From DAOUFU01 sp034429275 (GTDB lineage Bacteria; Chloroflexota; Anaerolineae; Aggregatilineales; Aggregatilineaceae), in the NCBI GenBank assembly GCA_034429275.1, contig DAOUFU010000151.1:1-64000 (forward strand): a DNA stretch of 64,000 nucleotides, given 5' to 3'. Shown in pieces: positions 16,442 through 24,927 of this stretch. The position numbers and the translations under genes are program-made. Every line of letters starts with the position of its first letter. Within the stretch, counting starts at the first letter, position 1. The notes beneath the pieces are model-generated. The model saw nothing but the letters and a program-made list of their open reading frames with translations. It did no database searches and was not told the origin of the DNA.

Positions 16442-17323
16442 CTAGCCTGCAAGCACCCACGCTCGCAGCTTGTGGTCCCGCTCCAGCTCAGCCATGATCT
16501 GAAGCTCGCGGGCATAGAAGTCCAGGTAACTGGCGATCAACCGGGTGCAAAGCCGGAACAGATCAAAATCCAGTTCCTGAGTTGGAACTTCGAGCATCAT
16601 TATCGGCTGACCGGCAGCCGTCAGGCCCACTTTTGCCATATACCACGCGTCATTAACTCGCAACAGGTAGCGAAGAAATGCCGCTCGCACTGCATCGTCC
16701 CGGCTGTTCAACGCCGCCGGAATACCCGGCAGCATCGGCACCTGGAAGTAAGCCCAGGCCGTGCTGACGCTGAAGAACACATCGAACACTCGCTGGCCCT
16801 TATATCCAAGCGGCCAGGTCATCCCCGATGGTTTGGCGCGCAACCCCCATCCATATCCCTCGACCGCGCGCACATAATAGGCTACGGTCTCGTGTGCCAG
16901 GCCGGGAGTCTCTTGCGTCAACCAGTCTTCGTGCCCGGTGCCCGATCGCTGTATTTCCGCCTGCACCTGCGCTGAATCGCCATAGCGGGTCAGTGCGTCC
17001 AGCGCCCTATCCAGCATCGGCAGACTGGCGGAGCGCGGCAAATCGACCAGCAAGACGGGGTTCAAAGCCGAATCGAGCGCATAGCGCGCCAGAAACATTC
17101 GCTCATTACGTTTGAGCAACGTGAGGTTATCCGTGCTGCGTGGCTCTGCCGGGTCATGTTCCTGCGGCCCGGCCATCGGCTGGCGAAAACACACCCACGA
17201 TGGAGTTAGGCCCAGCATCGACGGCTGCAGCCCGACACGGTCGCAGCGCCATCCGTCGCTCACCGGAGAAACCCGCCAGCCTTTGCGCTCAAGAATACTC
17301 ACCACCTGTTCGGAGTCCATCAC
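16442..17323 (-). CDS. YbjN/CesT-like protein of unknown function
   Basis: The 293-residue soluble protein appears to hold two alpha/beta domains. The second (about residues 180-285) is more like YbjN or a type III secretion chaperone: a strand-rich part around NDAWYMAKVGLT and MMLEVPTQELD, then a long helix LFRLCTRLIASYLDFYA. The first (about 5-125) has a similar pattern. The start is GTG at 17321-17323 or ATG at 17318-17320. The gene lies between the E2 and ubiquitin-like genes, so it may chaperone the modifier or bind targets. The fold assignment is from pattern only; the function is unknown. Confidence 0.75.
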   Translation of the reverse strand: MMDSEQVVSILERKGWRVSPVSDGWRCDRVGLQPSMLGLTPSWVCFRQPMAGPQEHDPAEPRSTDNLTLLKRNERMFLARYALDSALNPVLLVDLPRSASLPMLDRALDALTRYGDSAQVQAEIQRSGTGHEDWLTQETPGLAHETVAYYVRAVEGYGWGLRAKPSGMTWPLGYKGQRVFDVFFSVSTAWAYFQVPMLPGIPAALNSRDDAVRAAFLRYLLRVNDAWYMAKVGLTAAGQPIMMLEVPTQELDFDLFRLCTRLIASYLDFYARELQIMAELERDHKLRAWVLAG

Positions 17324-17371
17324 GCACTCACTACCGCTCCATTTCGGTCATTATTGTCTATCTATGTCGAA

Positions 17372-18061
17372 TCACTCGGTCGGTGTGACAACGATCTCGA
17401 TCAGGCTGTCGGGATCATCCATCTGCACCGGGATCGAAACCTGATCGCGCGGGTTCCGGTCCGCATGACTGACCTTGACACGCCTGTCCAGCAGATCGCG
17501 ATCGTCGACCGGAAAGAGGTGAGCATTTTGGCGCGCCCAATCCGCCGCCTCTTTGTTGAGCGGGTCGTTAACGTTGTAGCTTTGATACATCACCAGCCGT
17601 CCGACCTCCTGCACGATCTGGTCAAGCGTCCACCCCACCGCAAACGGTCGCCCTTCCAGGCAGATGTAGGGCCTTCGCAGATTGGGGTGCCAGATCGGGG
17701 TCAACCAGACAAAGGTCGGCGGGCGTGTGGGATAGTCCATGCCGAATACCACTTCCATCAGGTGATAGGGCGCGCGGTCGATCACCCCGTCATCTCGCTT
17801 CCACAACCCCGCACAGTCGAAGCGAATCATGTATTTCTCCGGTGGGAGTTCCGGCGACGCGGCCAGGAATGCTTCCGGGGTGAGGAACCCCGGAAAACCG
17901 TCCGTAATCACATCAAACGAGAACGACGAGCGCAAATACTGCGAGGATTCGGCGGCAGAAAGGTCCGCGCTCCAGAATTGCACCAGTGAATGTGGCGTAA
18001 TCTTTTGCCGCATCAGCCGGAATTCCTCGTCCAGGCGGCTGAACCGAATTTCATCCTGCAT
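17372..18061 (-). CDS. E2-like ubiquitin-conjugating enzyme
   Basis: E2 enzymes carry the activated modifier on a cysteine and pass it to target lysines. The 229-residue protein has the E2 core at about residues 45-185. It includes the YPTRPPTFVWLTPIWHPN stretch with the HPN triad at 125-127, and Cys134 in PYICLEG, spaced as in eukaryotic E2s; a Trp (GWTLDQIV) follows as usual. About 40 residues follow the core. The ATG at 18059-18061 overlaps the E1 gene by 11 bases; the frame is open upstream to 18160 but only within E1. Motif match and neighbours make this assignment strong. Confidence 0.92.
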   Translation of the reverse strand: MQDEIRFSRLDEEFRLMRQKITPHSLVQFWSADLSAAESSQYLRSSFSFDVITDGFPGFLTPEAFLAASPELPPEKYMIRFDCAGLWKRDDGVIDRAPYHLMEVVFGMDYPTRPPTFVWLTPIWHPNLRRPYICLEGRPFAVGWTLDQIVQEVGRLVMYQSYNVNDPLNKEAADWARQNAHLFPVDDRDLLDRRVKVSHADRNPRDQVSIPVQMDDPDSLIEIVVTPTE

Positions 18062-19265
18062 CGTGTGTTTTCCTTTCCCATCCGGCCAGTTCACGGTCAT
18101 GATCACCATCGAGAACCAGTGCCAATCGCCGCCGCCCCGCTCGCACATTGACCAGCGCATAAGGCGCGATGCCCACCTGGCGTAAGGTCAATTCGGCAGC
18201 GGTGGCACTGGCCACCAAAACATCAGTCACGTCGAATACCCGAGTCGTACCGCACTCCCGGCAGGTTAACTTGTGGGGAACCACGGCACGGTAAGGCTGA
18301 TACACCGTCTCTGTCTCATCACACACCGGGCAATACAGCGCGGTAACCAGTTGATCGGGCAGCACCATCTGCGCCCCTGGGCCAAGATCGTCTGCCGCCA
18401 GGTCGAGCACCTGCCCCACCGTCAGATCATCCACCCCGTAGGGAACCGATCGCTCCCGAATATCCCGATCATGCACCGGGCAATCCGACCGGCGCGGGTA
18501 ATCGATCCGCGTGGTGCGCAGCGTCTCCCCGCTGTAGACCACTCCCCAACCGCCAGTGGTGTTTGTGCCGCCCAGCAGCTTGACCGCTTCCTGCACCTGC
18601 ATTGCGCCGATGATCGATGCGGACATCGGCGTGGTGAGCGCTACCGCGTCCATCAACGCGGCTGGCGGGCAGGCGTAGCGTATCTGGGCCAGTTCGTAAT
18701 CGCGGTGGGTCATCAGGCATTCGTAGCAAGCGCCCTGTGGCGGCACAAACACGCGCACCGAGCCATCACCCACGTTCAGCGCCCCATCGACCCAGGGTAC
18801 ACCCATTCGCCAACATGCCCGGTTGACGGCCAGCCGTGCCGCCCGGTTATCCAGGCAGCCCAACACCACATCCATCTGGCCAAACAGGCCCAGCCCGATG
18901 TCGTGAATAACGTCCGCCTGTCGCCACCGAATATCGACATCGGGGTTGATCTGGCGCACTCGCTCCGCCGTCACCAGGGCCTTCGGCCTGCCGCAGTCCT
19001 GCTCACGGAACAATATCGAGCGCGTCAGGTTATGAATCTCGATGGTATCAAGATCGATCACCAGCACATGCCCAACGCCCAGCAGCGCCAGGTTCTTGAG
19101 CACCTCGTTACCCAATGCTCCCGCCCCCACAACCATCACACGTGCCAGGGCTAACATGTGCCGGTCATAACCATCGACCAGCCGCAACCGGGCATATCGG
19201 TCCCGGTCAGGGTCGCTGATCTCGATCAGCGGTTCGCGGCGCACAGGCACAGACGGCTCAGCCAT
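18051..19265 (-). CDS. E1-like ubiquitin-activating enzyme (ThiF/MoeB fold)
   Basis: E1-like enzymes adenylate the C-terminal glycine of a ubiquitin-like protein. The 404 residues show a ThiF-type Rossmann ATP-binding loop (VVGAGALGNEVLKNLALLG, about 46-64), the DLDTIEIHNLTRS motif, and the GCLDNRAAR motif near 136-144. Structural-zinc Cys170 and Cys173 (CYEC), with Cys252 further on, and a C-terminal zinc ribbon (YCPVC, TCREC) follow. Cys189 sits where the transfer cysteine is found in UBA4-like enzymes and is the best candidate. It starts at an ATG at 19263-19265, overlapping the FHA-RING gene by eight bases, and its end overlaps E2. Confidence 0.92.
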   Translation of the reverse strand: MAEPSVPVRREPLIEISDPDRDRYARLRLVDGYDRHMLALARVMVVGAGALGNEVLKNLALLGVGHVLVIDLDTIEIHNLTRSILFREQDCGRPKALVTAERVRQINPDVDIRWRQADVIHDIGLGLFGQMDVVLGCLDNRAARLAVNRACWRMGVPWVDGALNVGDGSVRVFVPPQGACYECLMTHRDYELAQIRYACPPAALMDAVALTTPMSASIIGAMQVQEAVKLLGGTNTTGGWGVVYSGETLRTTRIDYPRRSDCPVHDRDIRERSVPYGVDDLTVGQVLDLAADDLGPGAQMVLPDQLVTALYCPVCDETETVYQPYRAVVPHKLTCRECGTTRVFDVTDVLVASATAAELTLRQVGIAPYALVNVRAGRRRLALVLDGDHDRELAGWERKTHDAG

Positions 19266-20052
19266 GAGGAGTCTCAACCTCCGGCTCAGGGGCCAGCTTC
19301 ATCAACCGATCCACCAGTCCCCGGCTGTCAAACTTGCACACCGGGCATTCGGGCATCGTCAAGAAGCACTCCAGGTGAAACGGCGTTGCGCAACCAGGAC
19401 AAAATGCCACGTTTTGCCCCTTCTGGAACGGCACATGATCTCTGGCAAACCCGGCCTGGCAGTGTTTGCCGCCCTGGATCACCCGATCCTGCTGCCGCGT
19501 CTCGACCAGATCGGAGTCCTCGTCCAGGCTGCGCGCGAGTTGAACTTCTCGGCTGAGAGTTTCCATTACGACCAACCGATTCGGATAGCCGCAGCCCGCC
19601 GCGCAGTGTTCGATCATCATCCATGCGTCGCGCAAATGCACCGTGCCGCAGCCCGGACAGGCGATGATCTCATCACCCGGCACTAGCTCGCGCCGTGAGA
19701 CCGGACAGCGCCGCCCGACCGCCGGATCACCCGGCTCAAGCGCGCGAATCTGCACCTCCCATACCACCAGCGCGCACTCGCCTACCCGCAGCACATCCCC
19801 CTGGCGCAGCACGCGCAGTTGAGTCACCGGGTGATCGTTGACCGCAACAGCCGCGCCGTGCAGATCGATCACCATCAGCAGGCGGTTGAGCGCAGCGCGC
19901 TCGATCACGGCATGACGCGGAGCGATACCTGCGCCTTCGGGAAGCAGCAGATCGCTCCATCCACTTTCGGTCCCGATGCGAATCGGGGCCATCTCAGGAA
20001 ACTGCCAGCGCCGGGCATTCGCCTGGCCCTGGCGCAGTGTTAGCAGCGGCAC
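19258..20052 (-). CDS. FHA plus double RING-like zinc-finger protein, candidate E3
   Basis: Residues 1-105 look like a forkhead-associated domain (RIGTESGWSDLLLP, then APRHAVIE), which binds phosphothreonine. Two treble-clef zinc fingers follow. The first has Cys116, Cys132-x2-Cys135, His139, Cys150 and Cys154. The second has Cys198, Cys218-x2-Cys221-x4-His226-x2-Cys229-x6-Cys236-x2-Cys239, a RING-H2-like spacing. The gene starts at a GTG (20050-20052) behind GGGAGG and overlaps the E1 gene. A RING next to E1 and E2 suggests an E3 ligase that selects phosphorylated targets through the FHA domain. This is inferred; no kinase gene is in the window. Confidence 0.87.
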   Translation of the reverse strand: MPLLTLRQGQANARRWQFPEMAPIRIGTESGWSDLLLPEGAGIAPRHAVIERAALNRLLMVIDLHGAAVAVNDHPVTQLRVLRQGDVLRVGECALVVWEVQIRALEPGDPAVGRRCPVSRRELVPGDEIIACPGCGTVHLRDAWMMIEHCAAGCGYPNRLVVMETLSREVQLARSLDEDSDLVETRQQDRVIQGGKHCQAGFARDHVPFQKGQNVAFCPGCATPFHLECFLTMPECPVCKFDSRGLVDRLMKLAPEPEVETPHG

Positions 20053-20082
20053 GCCGCCCTCCCCGCCCTTTCAGCGTCGAGT

Positions 20083-21291
20083 TCAAAATGGTATGGCATC
20101 ATCATCATTGTCATCGTCGTCGCGTTCCATCACCGTCACTTCGGCGATCAACTCTGTCGCGCCGGGCAGGTGTGCCCGTCCGGGGCGAGTTACCCGTTCC
20201 AGGCTGTCCTGCGCAGCCCACCGAATCACCGGGTCAGGATCACGGAGCCATCGCAGCAGTTCGTCCATCACTCCGGGCCGGGCAGTTGCCGGATGCCCCA
20301 GGCAGTGAATGGCCGCCCGCCTCACGCAAGCATCAGGATCGCGCTGCGCCCGGTCTATCAACACCGGGAACAGGGCATCGACGGCTGCCTGCTGACTGGC
20401 CTCCATGCGCCACCCCAGGTATTCAATCGCCTTGAGCCTCACACGCGGATTTGTGTGAGTCAACGCTTCGCCAAGCCAGCGGAGCATATCCGCGTTGGTC
20501 TCCGGCAGGTGATCATCATCCGGTGGGTCCACGATCACCGATGCATCCCCGGCCAGCACCAGAGCCGCATCGATATCGGCGGGCGGCTGCGGTGACCCGG
20601 CCAGCAGACGGAGCAAAGGCACAAGCGCGTACATTCCATCCGCCGCTTCCGGTGTGCGGCAGGTCAGCGCTGACCGCAGCCGTTCCAGCGCATCTGGACC
20701 ATCCAGTGCCAGGTTAACCACAGCCTCAAAATAGCGCGCGGCAGCCAGAGTCAAACCCGGCTCAGGCAGGCCGACGGCATAGCGGGCCATCAGCTTCAAT
20801 GCCTGCTCATACAATCTGCGCGCCTCATCAAGCCGCCCTTGCGCCCACCGGATCGTCCCCAAACAGGCCGAGGATACCAGCCGCTCGCCCGCCTGGATCG
20901 AGTTTTGGAATGCCAGTTCCGCCTGCGCCAGATCGCCGCATTTCAGTTCGAGCAAGCCCAGGTTGCGATACGCGGCTAACGCGCTGATCGCCCTGGTGCC
21001 GAGCGCCTCGCGATACAGCGATCGTGCGCGGTCGTCCTGCCCCAAAAACCGACACGCATCGCCCGGTCCGACATGCTCCAGGGCAAATGATTGGAAGAAG
21101 TCGTCATTCATGCGCTGATCGCGCACGAGGTGGTTGTAGTGCTCAAATGCCTCCAACGCTTCCTCGTAACGCCCAACGCTCATCATCTGATCGGCGAGCG
21201 CGCGTGCGATCTTGCGAGATGCGGTCACGTTCATCGCCGCGCGAAACTCCGATAACGCCCGCTGATGCCGCCCATACTGCCGCCAGCACAT
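20083..21291 (-). CDS. TPR/HEAT-repeat protein with a possible 5' frameshift
   Basis: The first 200 residues contain TPR-like helix pairs (RYEEALEAFEHYNHL, DDRARSLYREALG, DLAQAELAFQNSI, LDEARRLYEQALKL). The last 150 contain HEAT-like repeats (NPRVRLKAIEYLG, DACVRRAAIHCLG, DPVIRWAAQDSLE). An acidic DDDDNDDD tail ends the protein. The first ATG (21291) falls inside the first TPR helix. TPR-like sequence (SPAQWHYKLG) continues upstream in frame back to the pafA stop codon without a start codon. An ATG at 21355 overlapping that stop would supply the N-terminus if one base of the five-base G run at 21341-21345 were skipped. The protein probably scaffolds other components of the cluster. Confidence 0.8.
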   Translation of the reverse strand: MCWRQYGRHQRALSEFRAAMNVTASRKIARALADQMMSVGRYEEALEAFEHYNHLVRDQRMNDDFFQSFALEHVGPGDACRFLGQDDRARSLYREALGTRAISALAAYRNLGLLELKCGDLAQAELAFQNSIQAGERLVSSACLGTIRWAQGRLDEARRLYEQALKLMARYAVGLPEPGLTLAAARYFEAVVNLALDGPDALERLRSALTCRTPEAADGMYALVPLLRLLAGSPQPPADIDAALVLAGDASVIVDPPDDDHLPETNADMLRWLGEALTHTNPRVRLKAIEYLGWRMEASQQAAVDALFPVLIDRAQRDPDACVRRAAIHCLGHPATARPGVMDELLRWLRDPDPVIRWAAQDSLERVTRPGRAHLPGATELIAEVTVMERDDDDNDDDAIPF

Positions 21292-21351
21292 GCCCAGTTT
21301 GTAATGCCACTGCGCAGGGGAATCATCCTCCTCCGGCTCAGGGGGCGAGAT

Positions 21352-22761
21352 TCATTTCCAGGGAGCGTGCGTCCACTTGAGCATCACAGGGTGATCGATT
21401 TCCATCGGGTCTCTGAGGTCCAGAACCTCTCCTTCGATGGAAACATCCATCCACCCGTTGGTATACACCGTCACGCCAAGCTCACGCCCCAGCCGAACAG
21501 CCGTTCCCCGCACATTGGCCCGCGTATGGGGAGGCGGATACTGCTGCGCGCGGGCGATCTCCTCTTCGGAAATCAAAGTATCCACCGGGTACAACCGGGA
21601 ATACAGCCCATCCGGGCTGATCTCGTGGTAGCGCAGGTCCAACGCCTGGAGATCGGTCAGCACTCCGGGGTCGGCGGGCGGATGGGCGAAAGAACACCCC
21701 AGGCGCTGTAAAAACGTATTGAGTATCTGCTTTTTGATAGCCCAATCTGCCCGGTCCCGCAGCCGCATCGGGTCTTGCTCACAATCTTCCAGGGCACGCC
21801 CCCATTCCTCCATGAGCGCCTCGTCCTCGTCCGATGCGCCAAGCAGAGTCAGGTAAGCGTCGGCGTAGTTATAGTATTCCCATTGAAGCTCGACCGCGGT
21901 CAGTGCGCGTCCGTCCTGAAGCTGGACTTTTTCCCGCCCGGTGATATCCCCTGCCAGTGTCTTGAGAGCTGCCAGTGGGGAGCACAGCGCGGGAGGGCGC
22001 TCGATGAACAAATCCTCGACCATGCGCAGCAGCAGCCCGGTGCTGCCCAGCTTGATCCAGGTTGCCCACCCCGACAGGTTGGCATCCCCCAGGATCGGGT
22101 GCAGCCGCCGGAAATTGCCCACGGCAAACGATTCACCCTCGCGCCCCAGGTTGAAGATCGGGCGATCTTTGGTGGTATCGCGCGAGACGATTGTCTGGAT
22201 GAAAGCTGACCGCTGCGCAAGCTCGTAACGCAGTTCTGCTCCGCCCGGCCCGCGCCGTGTGATCAGCCGCCCAGACCCCACCAGAAGCTGACGGGATACC
22301 AGGAACGGAACCATCACATGGGCCATATAGCGCACGAAGTGCTCCTGGGTGAGCAGATCGGCGTCGCGCATCATCTGGTAATTCTCATGACACCCATAGG
22401 TGTGGCCATAGTTATCCGCGTTGTTTTTGGTGACCACCAGCCGCCCGTGGATGCCCTGAGCTTCAAACAACTGCTGGGCGCGCGGCACAACCTGGTAAAA
22501 CAGGTGATCCGCTGCTTTGTCGTAGATTGCAGCTTCGCGGGCGCTGCGACATTCCGGCAGCGCCCACTCTGCATGACCGACATCGTGCACCAGCAGCGAT
22601 CCGTTGACGAGATAGATCGTGCTGGACAGCCCATATCGCTCGGCGAGCGCCTGGGACAAGACATCCACCATCGCGCTTGCCCCAGGCGACGTGCCCTCAT
22701 CGCCAAAAAAGCTGATCGCGTATTCGGTTTCCAGACTGTACACACGATCCTGGAGCGCCAT
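21352..22761 (-). CDS. pafA: Pup ligase PafA
   Basis: PafA phosphorylates the C-terminal glutamate of Pup and joins it to substrate lysines. The 469-residue protein has the glutamine-synthetase-like core: LETEYAISFFG at the N-terminus (catalytic Glu), NGSLLVHDVGHAEW with the conserved Asp60, KNNADNYGHTYGCHENY, and FRRLHPILGDANLS. It lacks the long N-terminal insertion that marks Dop, which is why I call it the ligase. NGSLLVHD replaces the more common NGARLYLD. It starts 12 bases after pup. Its stop overlaps an ATG of the following TPR frame. Separating PafA from Dop by motif is fairly safe, but a tree would settle it. Confidence 0.9.
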   Translation of the reverse strand: MALQDRVYSLETEYAISFFGDEGTSPGASAMVDVLSQALAERYGLSSTIYLVNGSLLVHDVGHAEWALPECRSAREAAIYDKAADHLFYQVVPRAQQLFEAQGIHGRLVVTKNNADNYGHTYGCHENYQMMRDADLLTQEHFVRYMAHVMVPFLVSRQLLVGSGRLITRRGPGGAELRYELAQRSAFIQTIVSRDTTKDRPIFNLGREGESFAVGNFRRLHPILGDANLSGWATWIKLGSTGLLLRMVEDLFIERPPALCSPLAALKTLAGDITGREKVQLQDGRALTAVELQWEYYNYADAYLTLLGASDEDEALMEEWGRALEDCEQDPMRLRDRADWAIKKQILNTFLQRLGCSFAHPPADPGVLTDLQALDLRYHEISPDGLYSRLYPVDTLISEEEIARAQQYPPPHTRANVRGTAVRLGRELGVTVYTNGWMDVSIEGEVLDLRDPMEIDHPVMLKWTHAPWK

Positions 22762-22772
22762 GACCAGGCCCT

Positions 22773-23045
22773 TTACTGGCCACCCTGCTGGCGGAACTGC
22801 CGTACACGCATCTCATTCGAGACTTGATCGTCCACTGTCTGCGTGCGGTCCGCACCCAGAGTGACAGAAGACGGCCCCGGTGTCGGGCTAACAAACCCGC
22901 TGATGATGTCATCGATTTGTTCCAGGTCACCCTGCGCCGCAGCATATACTGCTCCGCTTGACCCTGGCAGCCCACTCGACGCCTCTTCGGTGCGAAGGCT
23001 GCGCCGGACATTAGTTTGTCTGATTTGCTGCTGCTCGTCGCTCAT
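22773..23045 (-). CDS. pup: prokaryotic ubiquitin-like protein Pup
   Basis: Pup is a disordered protein tag. This 90-residue protein is polar and low in hydrophobics, has a short helical stretch (DLEQIDDIISGF), and ends FRQQGGQ. The C-terminal Gly-Gly-Gln is the hallmark of Pup forms that need Dop to deamidate Gln to Glu before ligation. It is longer than the usual 60-70 residues and contains no lysine and no cysteine, so it could not itself be pupylated. It lies between dop and pafA with AAGGA before the ATG, an order seen in actinobacterial clusters apart from the missing prcBA genes. Confidence 0.9.
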   Translation of the reverse strand: MSDEQQQIRQTNVRRSLRTEEASSGLPGSSGAVYAAAQGDLEQIDDIISGFVSPTPGPSSVTLGADRTQTVDDQVSNEMRVRQFRQQGGQ

Positions 23046-23138
23046 TGTTCCTTCTCTCCACTCTATCGAGCTTTTCCGACTCGTCTCGGAATCCCACGCT
23101 GTGCGTTTACCTCAACTATGGCAAAAACTGCGCGTTCA

Positions 23139-24917
23139 TTACGTACCGCGGTAAAAGTAGCCAAACATTTGATCGGGCGTTTCGAACTGTCCCCAGACGG
23201 CGTCGAGATCCGCCCTGGTGCCCACCAGCGGATTAGGAAACTCCAGCCGGTAGACGAGGTTGGCCGATTCATCGGGGTGTCGGAGTTTCACATAGCCCCA
23301 GTCCAGGGCTGTAATGTGCCGCGCAAACTTTTCCACGATTTTGCCGCGCAGCCAGGCGCGCGTATCGTCCGGCGGCTCGGTCACGCGCTGCGCGATTTCG
23401 TCGTCCGTGAGCAGCCGCTCGACCAGTTGGCGCTGCTGAAGGCGGTAGAACAAGCCCAACTCATCACCCGTGCTGCGAATGTCGTGATACTCCAGGTCCA
23501 ACCGTCGCAGGCCAAAATAGAGTTCGCGCTGCTTTTCGTAATCACCCCAGTCCAGTCCAGCAGAATCGGCCAGTGCTCGCGCCAGCGAATCACTGGACTG
23601 ACCGGTCACCTCGGTGCCAACGACCATCTCAATCACAGGCATCCAGTCCAGCACAGCATCCCACGTTACACCCTGCCCATGCAGGTAACGATCCAGCACC
23701 GTCTTTTTGACCGCCCAATCCAACCGCCGCGCCAGGTATGGCATGTTGCCCACCGCCAGCGCGTCGACCACATCGGCCCACTGCTGCCACACTGCCCACT
23801 GCTCATCGGACCCGCCGCCCGCGTTCAGATAGCGTTCGGCCAGGCCAAGATACTGCTCTTGCAAGTCCACCGCGGTCATCTGCTGACCGTTCTCCAGGGT
23901 CAGCGGTTGGTGAAAGGTTAGATCGCGCGAGACCGCCTGGAACGCCGCCACTGGATCGGCCAGCGTCAGGTCTGCCGAAATGTATCCATCCTCAATCATG
24001 TGCAGCACAAGTTGGGTGGTGCCGATCTTGAGATAAGTCGCCATTTCAGACATGTTCGCATCGCCCAGAATGACATGCAGGCGGCGGTAGCCCCCCGAAT
24101 CGCTGTGCGACTCGTCGCGCGTGTTGAACAGAGGTCGGCGGTACGTGGTCTGCGGACCCATCAGCATCTCAAAAAAGTCGGCACGCTGCGAAAGCTGGAA
24201 ACCGGCGGCGGCGGTCTTGTTCTCCGCGCCGACCTTCCCCGCCCCACAGATGACCACCCGCGAGATCATAAAGGGCAGCAGATAGCGGTAGATTATGTGT
24301 GAACGGCGGTGCAGCAGGTTCTCGAATAGCTCCGCGCTCAACAGGTAGTTCTCGTGGCAGCCATAGCTGGTGCCTTTTTGATCGGAGTTGTTCTTATACA
24401 CCATGATCTGCTCGCCGGGCGGAAGTGTGCCCGACCGGTTGGCCGCGTTCACGCAGCGCTCCAGGATGCGCTCGCCCGCCTTGTCCGCCGCGACCACTCC
24501 ACGCGCCGATAGCGTTTCGGGCGTGCAGTACTCCGGGTGCGCGTGGTCGATATAAAAGCGCGCGCCGTTGGACAACATCAGGCTGCCCAGGCCATAGGTC
24601 ACGTTCTGCGCAGCCTGGCTGCTGCCGTTCCCCCCAGACGCCGGTGCAGTCCCTGCCGGGGGAATTCGCTTTACGATGTTGCGAAGCTCTTCTTCGTCAA
24701 ACAGATCATCCTCGTCTGGCTCGTCATCCTCGTCCGGAATATTGAACGCCTCGCCAGTGGTTGTGCCGTAATACCCCCAGGTCGAGATAGCCGGCCCGCC
24801 CACTCGCTGATAAGCATTCAGCACCCACTGCGACGCCTGGAACGGGTTAAATACGGGCGCTCCCCAGGTGATAATTCCGTACTCCGTCTCTATGCCGGCA
24901 GCTTTTGGAATGCTCAT
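23139..24917 (-). CDS. dop: Pup deamidase/depupylase Dop
   Basis: Dop converts the C-terminal Gln of Pup to Glu and removes Pup from substrates. The 592-residue protein begins MSIPKAAGIETEYGI and carries NGARFYIDHAHPEY with the nucleophile-type Asp124, YKNNSDQKGTSYGCHENY and YRRLHVILGDANMSEMATY. Between residues 45 and 105 is an acidic, flexible insertion (DEDDEPDEDDLFDEEE) in the place of the Dop loop. The ATG at 24915-24917 has a GGAG-type site and lies 10 bases after the arc stop. The insertion and the HAHPEY motif distinguish it from PafA. Confidence 0.93.
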   Translation of the reverse strand: MSIPKAAGIETEYGIITWGAPVFNPFQASQWVLNAYQRVGGPAISTWGYYGTTTGEAFNIPDEDDEPDEDDLFDEEELRNIVKRIPPAGTAPASGGNGSSQAAQNVTYGLGSLMLSNGARFYIDHAHPEYCTPETLSARGVVAADKAGERILERCVNAANRSGTLPPGEQIMVYKNNSDQKGTSYGCHENYLLSAELFENLLHRRSHIIYRYLLPFMISRVVICGAGKVGAENKTAAAGFQLSQRADFFEMLMGPQTTYRRPLFNTRDESHSDSGGYRRLHVILGDANMSEMATYLKIGTTQLVLHMIEDGYISADLTLADPVAAFQAVSRDLTFHQPLTLENGQQMTAVDLQEQYLGLAERYLNAGGGSDEQWAVWQQWADVVDALAVGNMPYLARRLDWAVKKTVLDRYLHGQGVTWDAVLDWMPVIEMVVGTEVTGQSSDSLARALADSAGLDWGDYEKQRELYFGLRRLDLEYHDIRSTGDELGLFYRLQQRQLVERLLTDDEIAQRVTEPPDDTRAWLRGKIVEKFARHITALDWGYVKLRHPDESANLVYRLEFPNPLVGTRADLDAVWGQFETPDQMFGYFYRGT

Positions 24918-24927
24918 CCTCCGCTCC

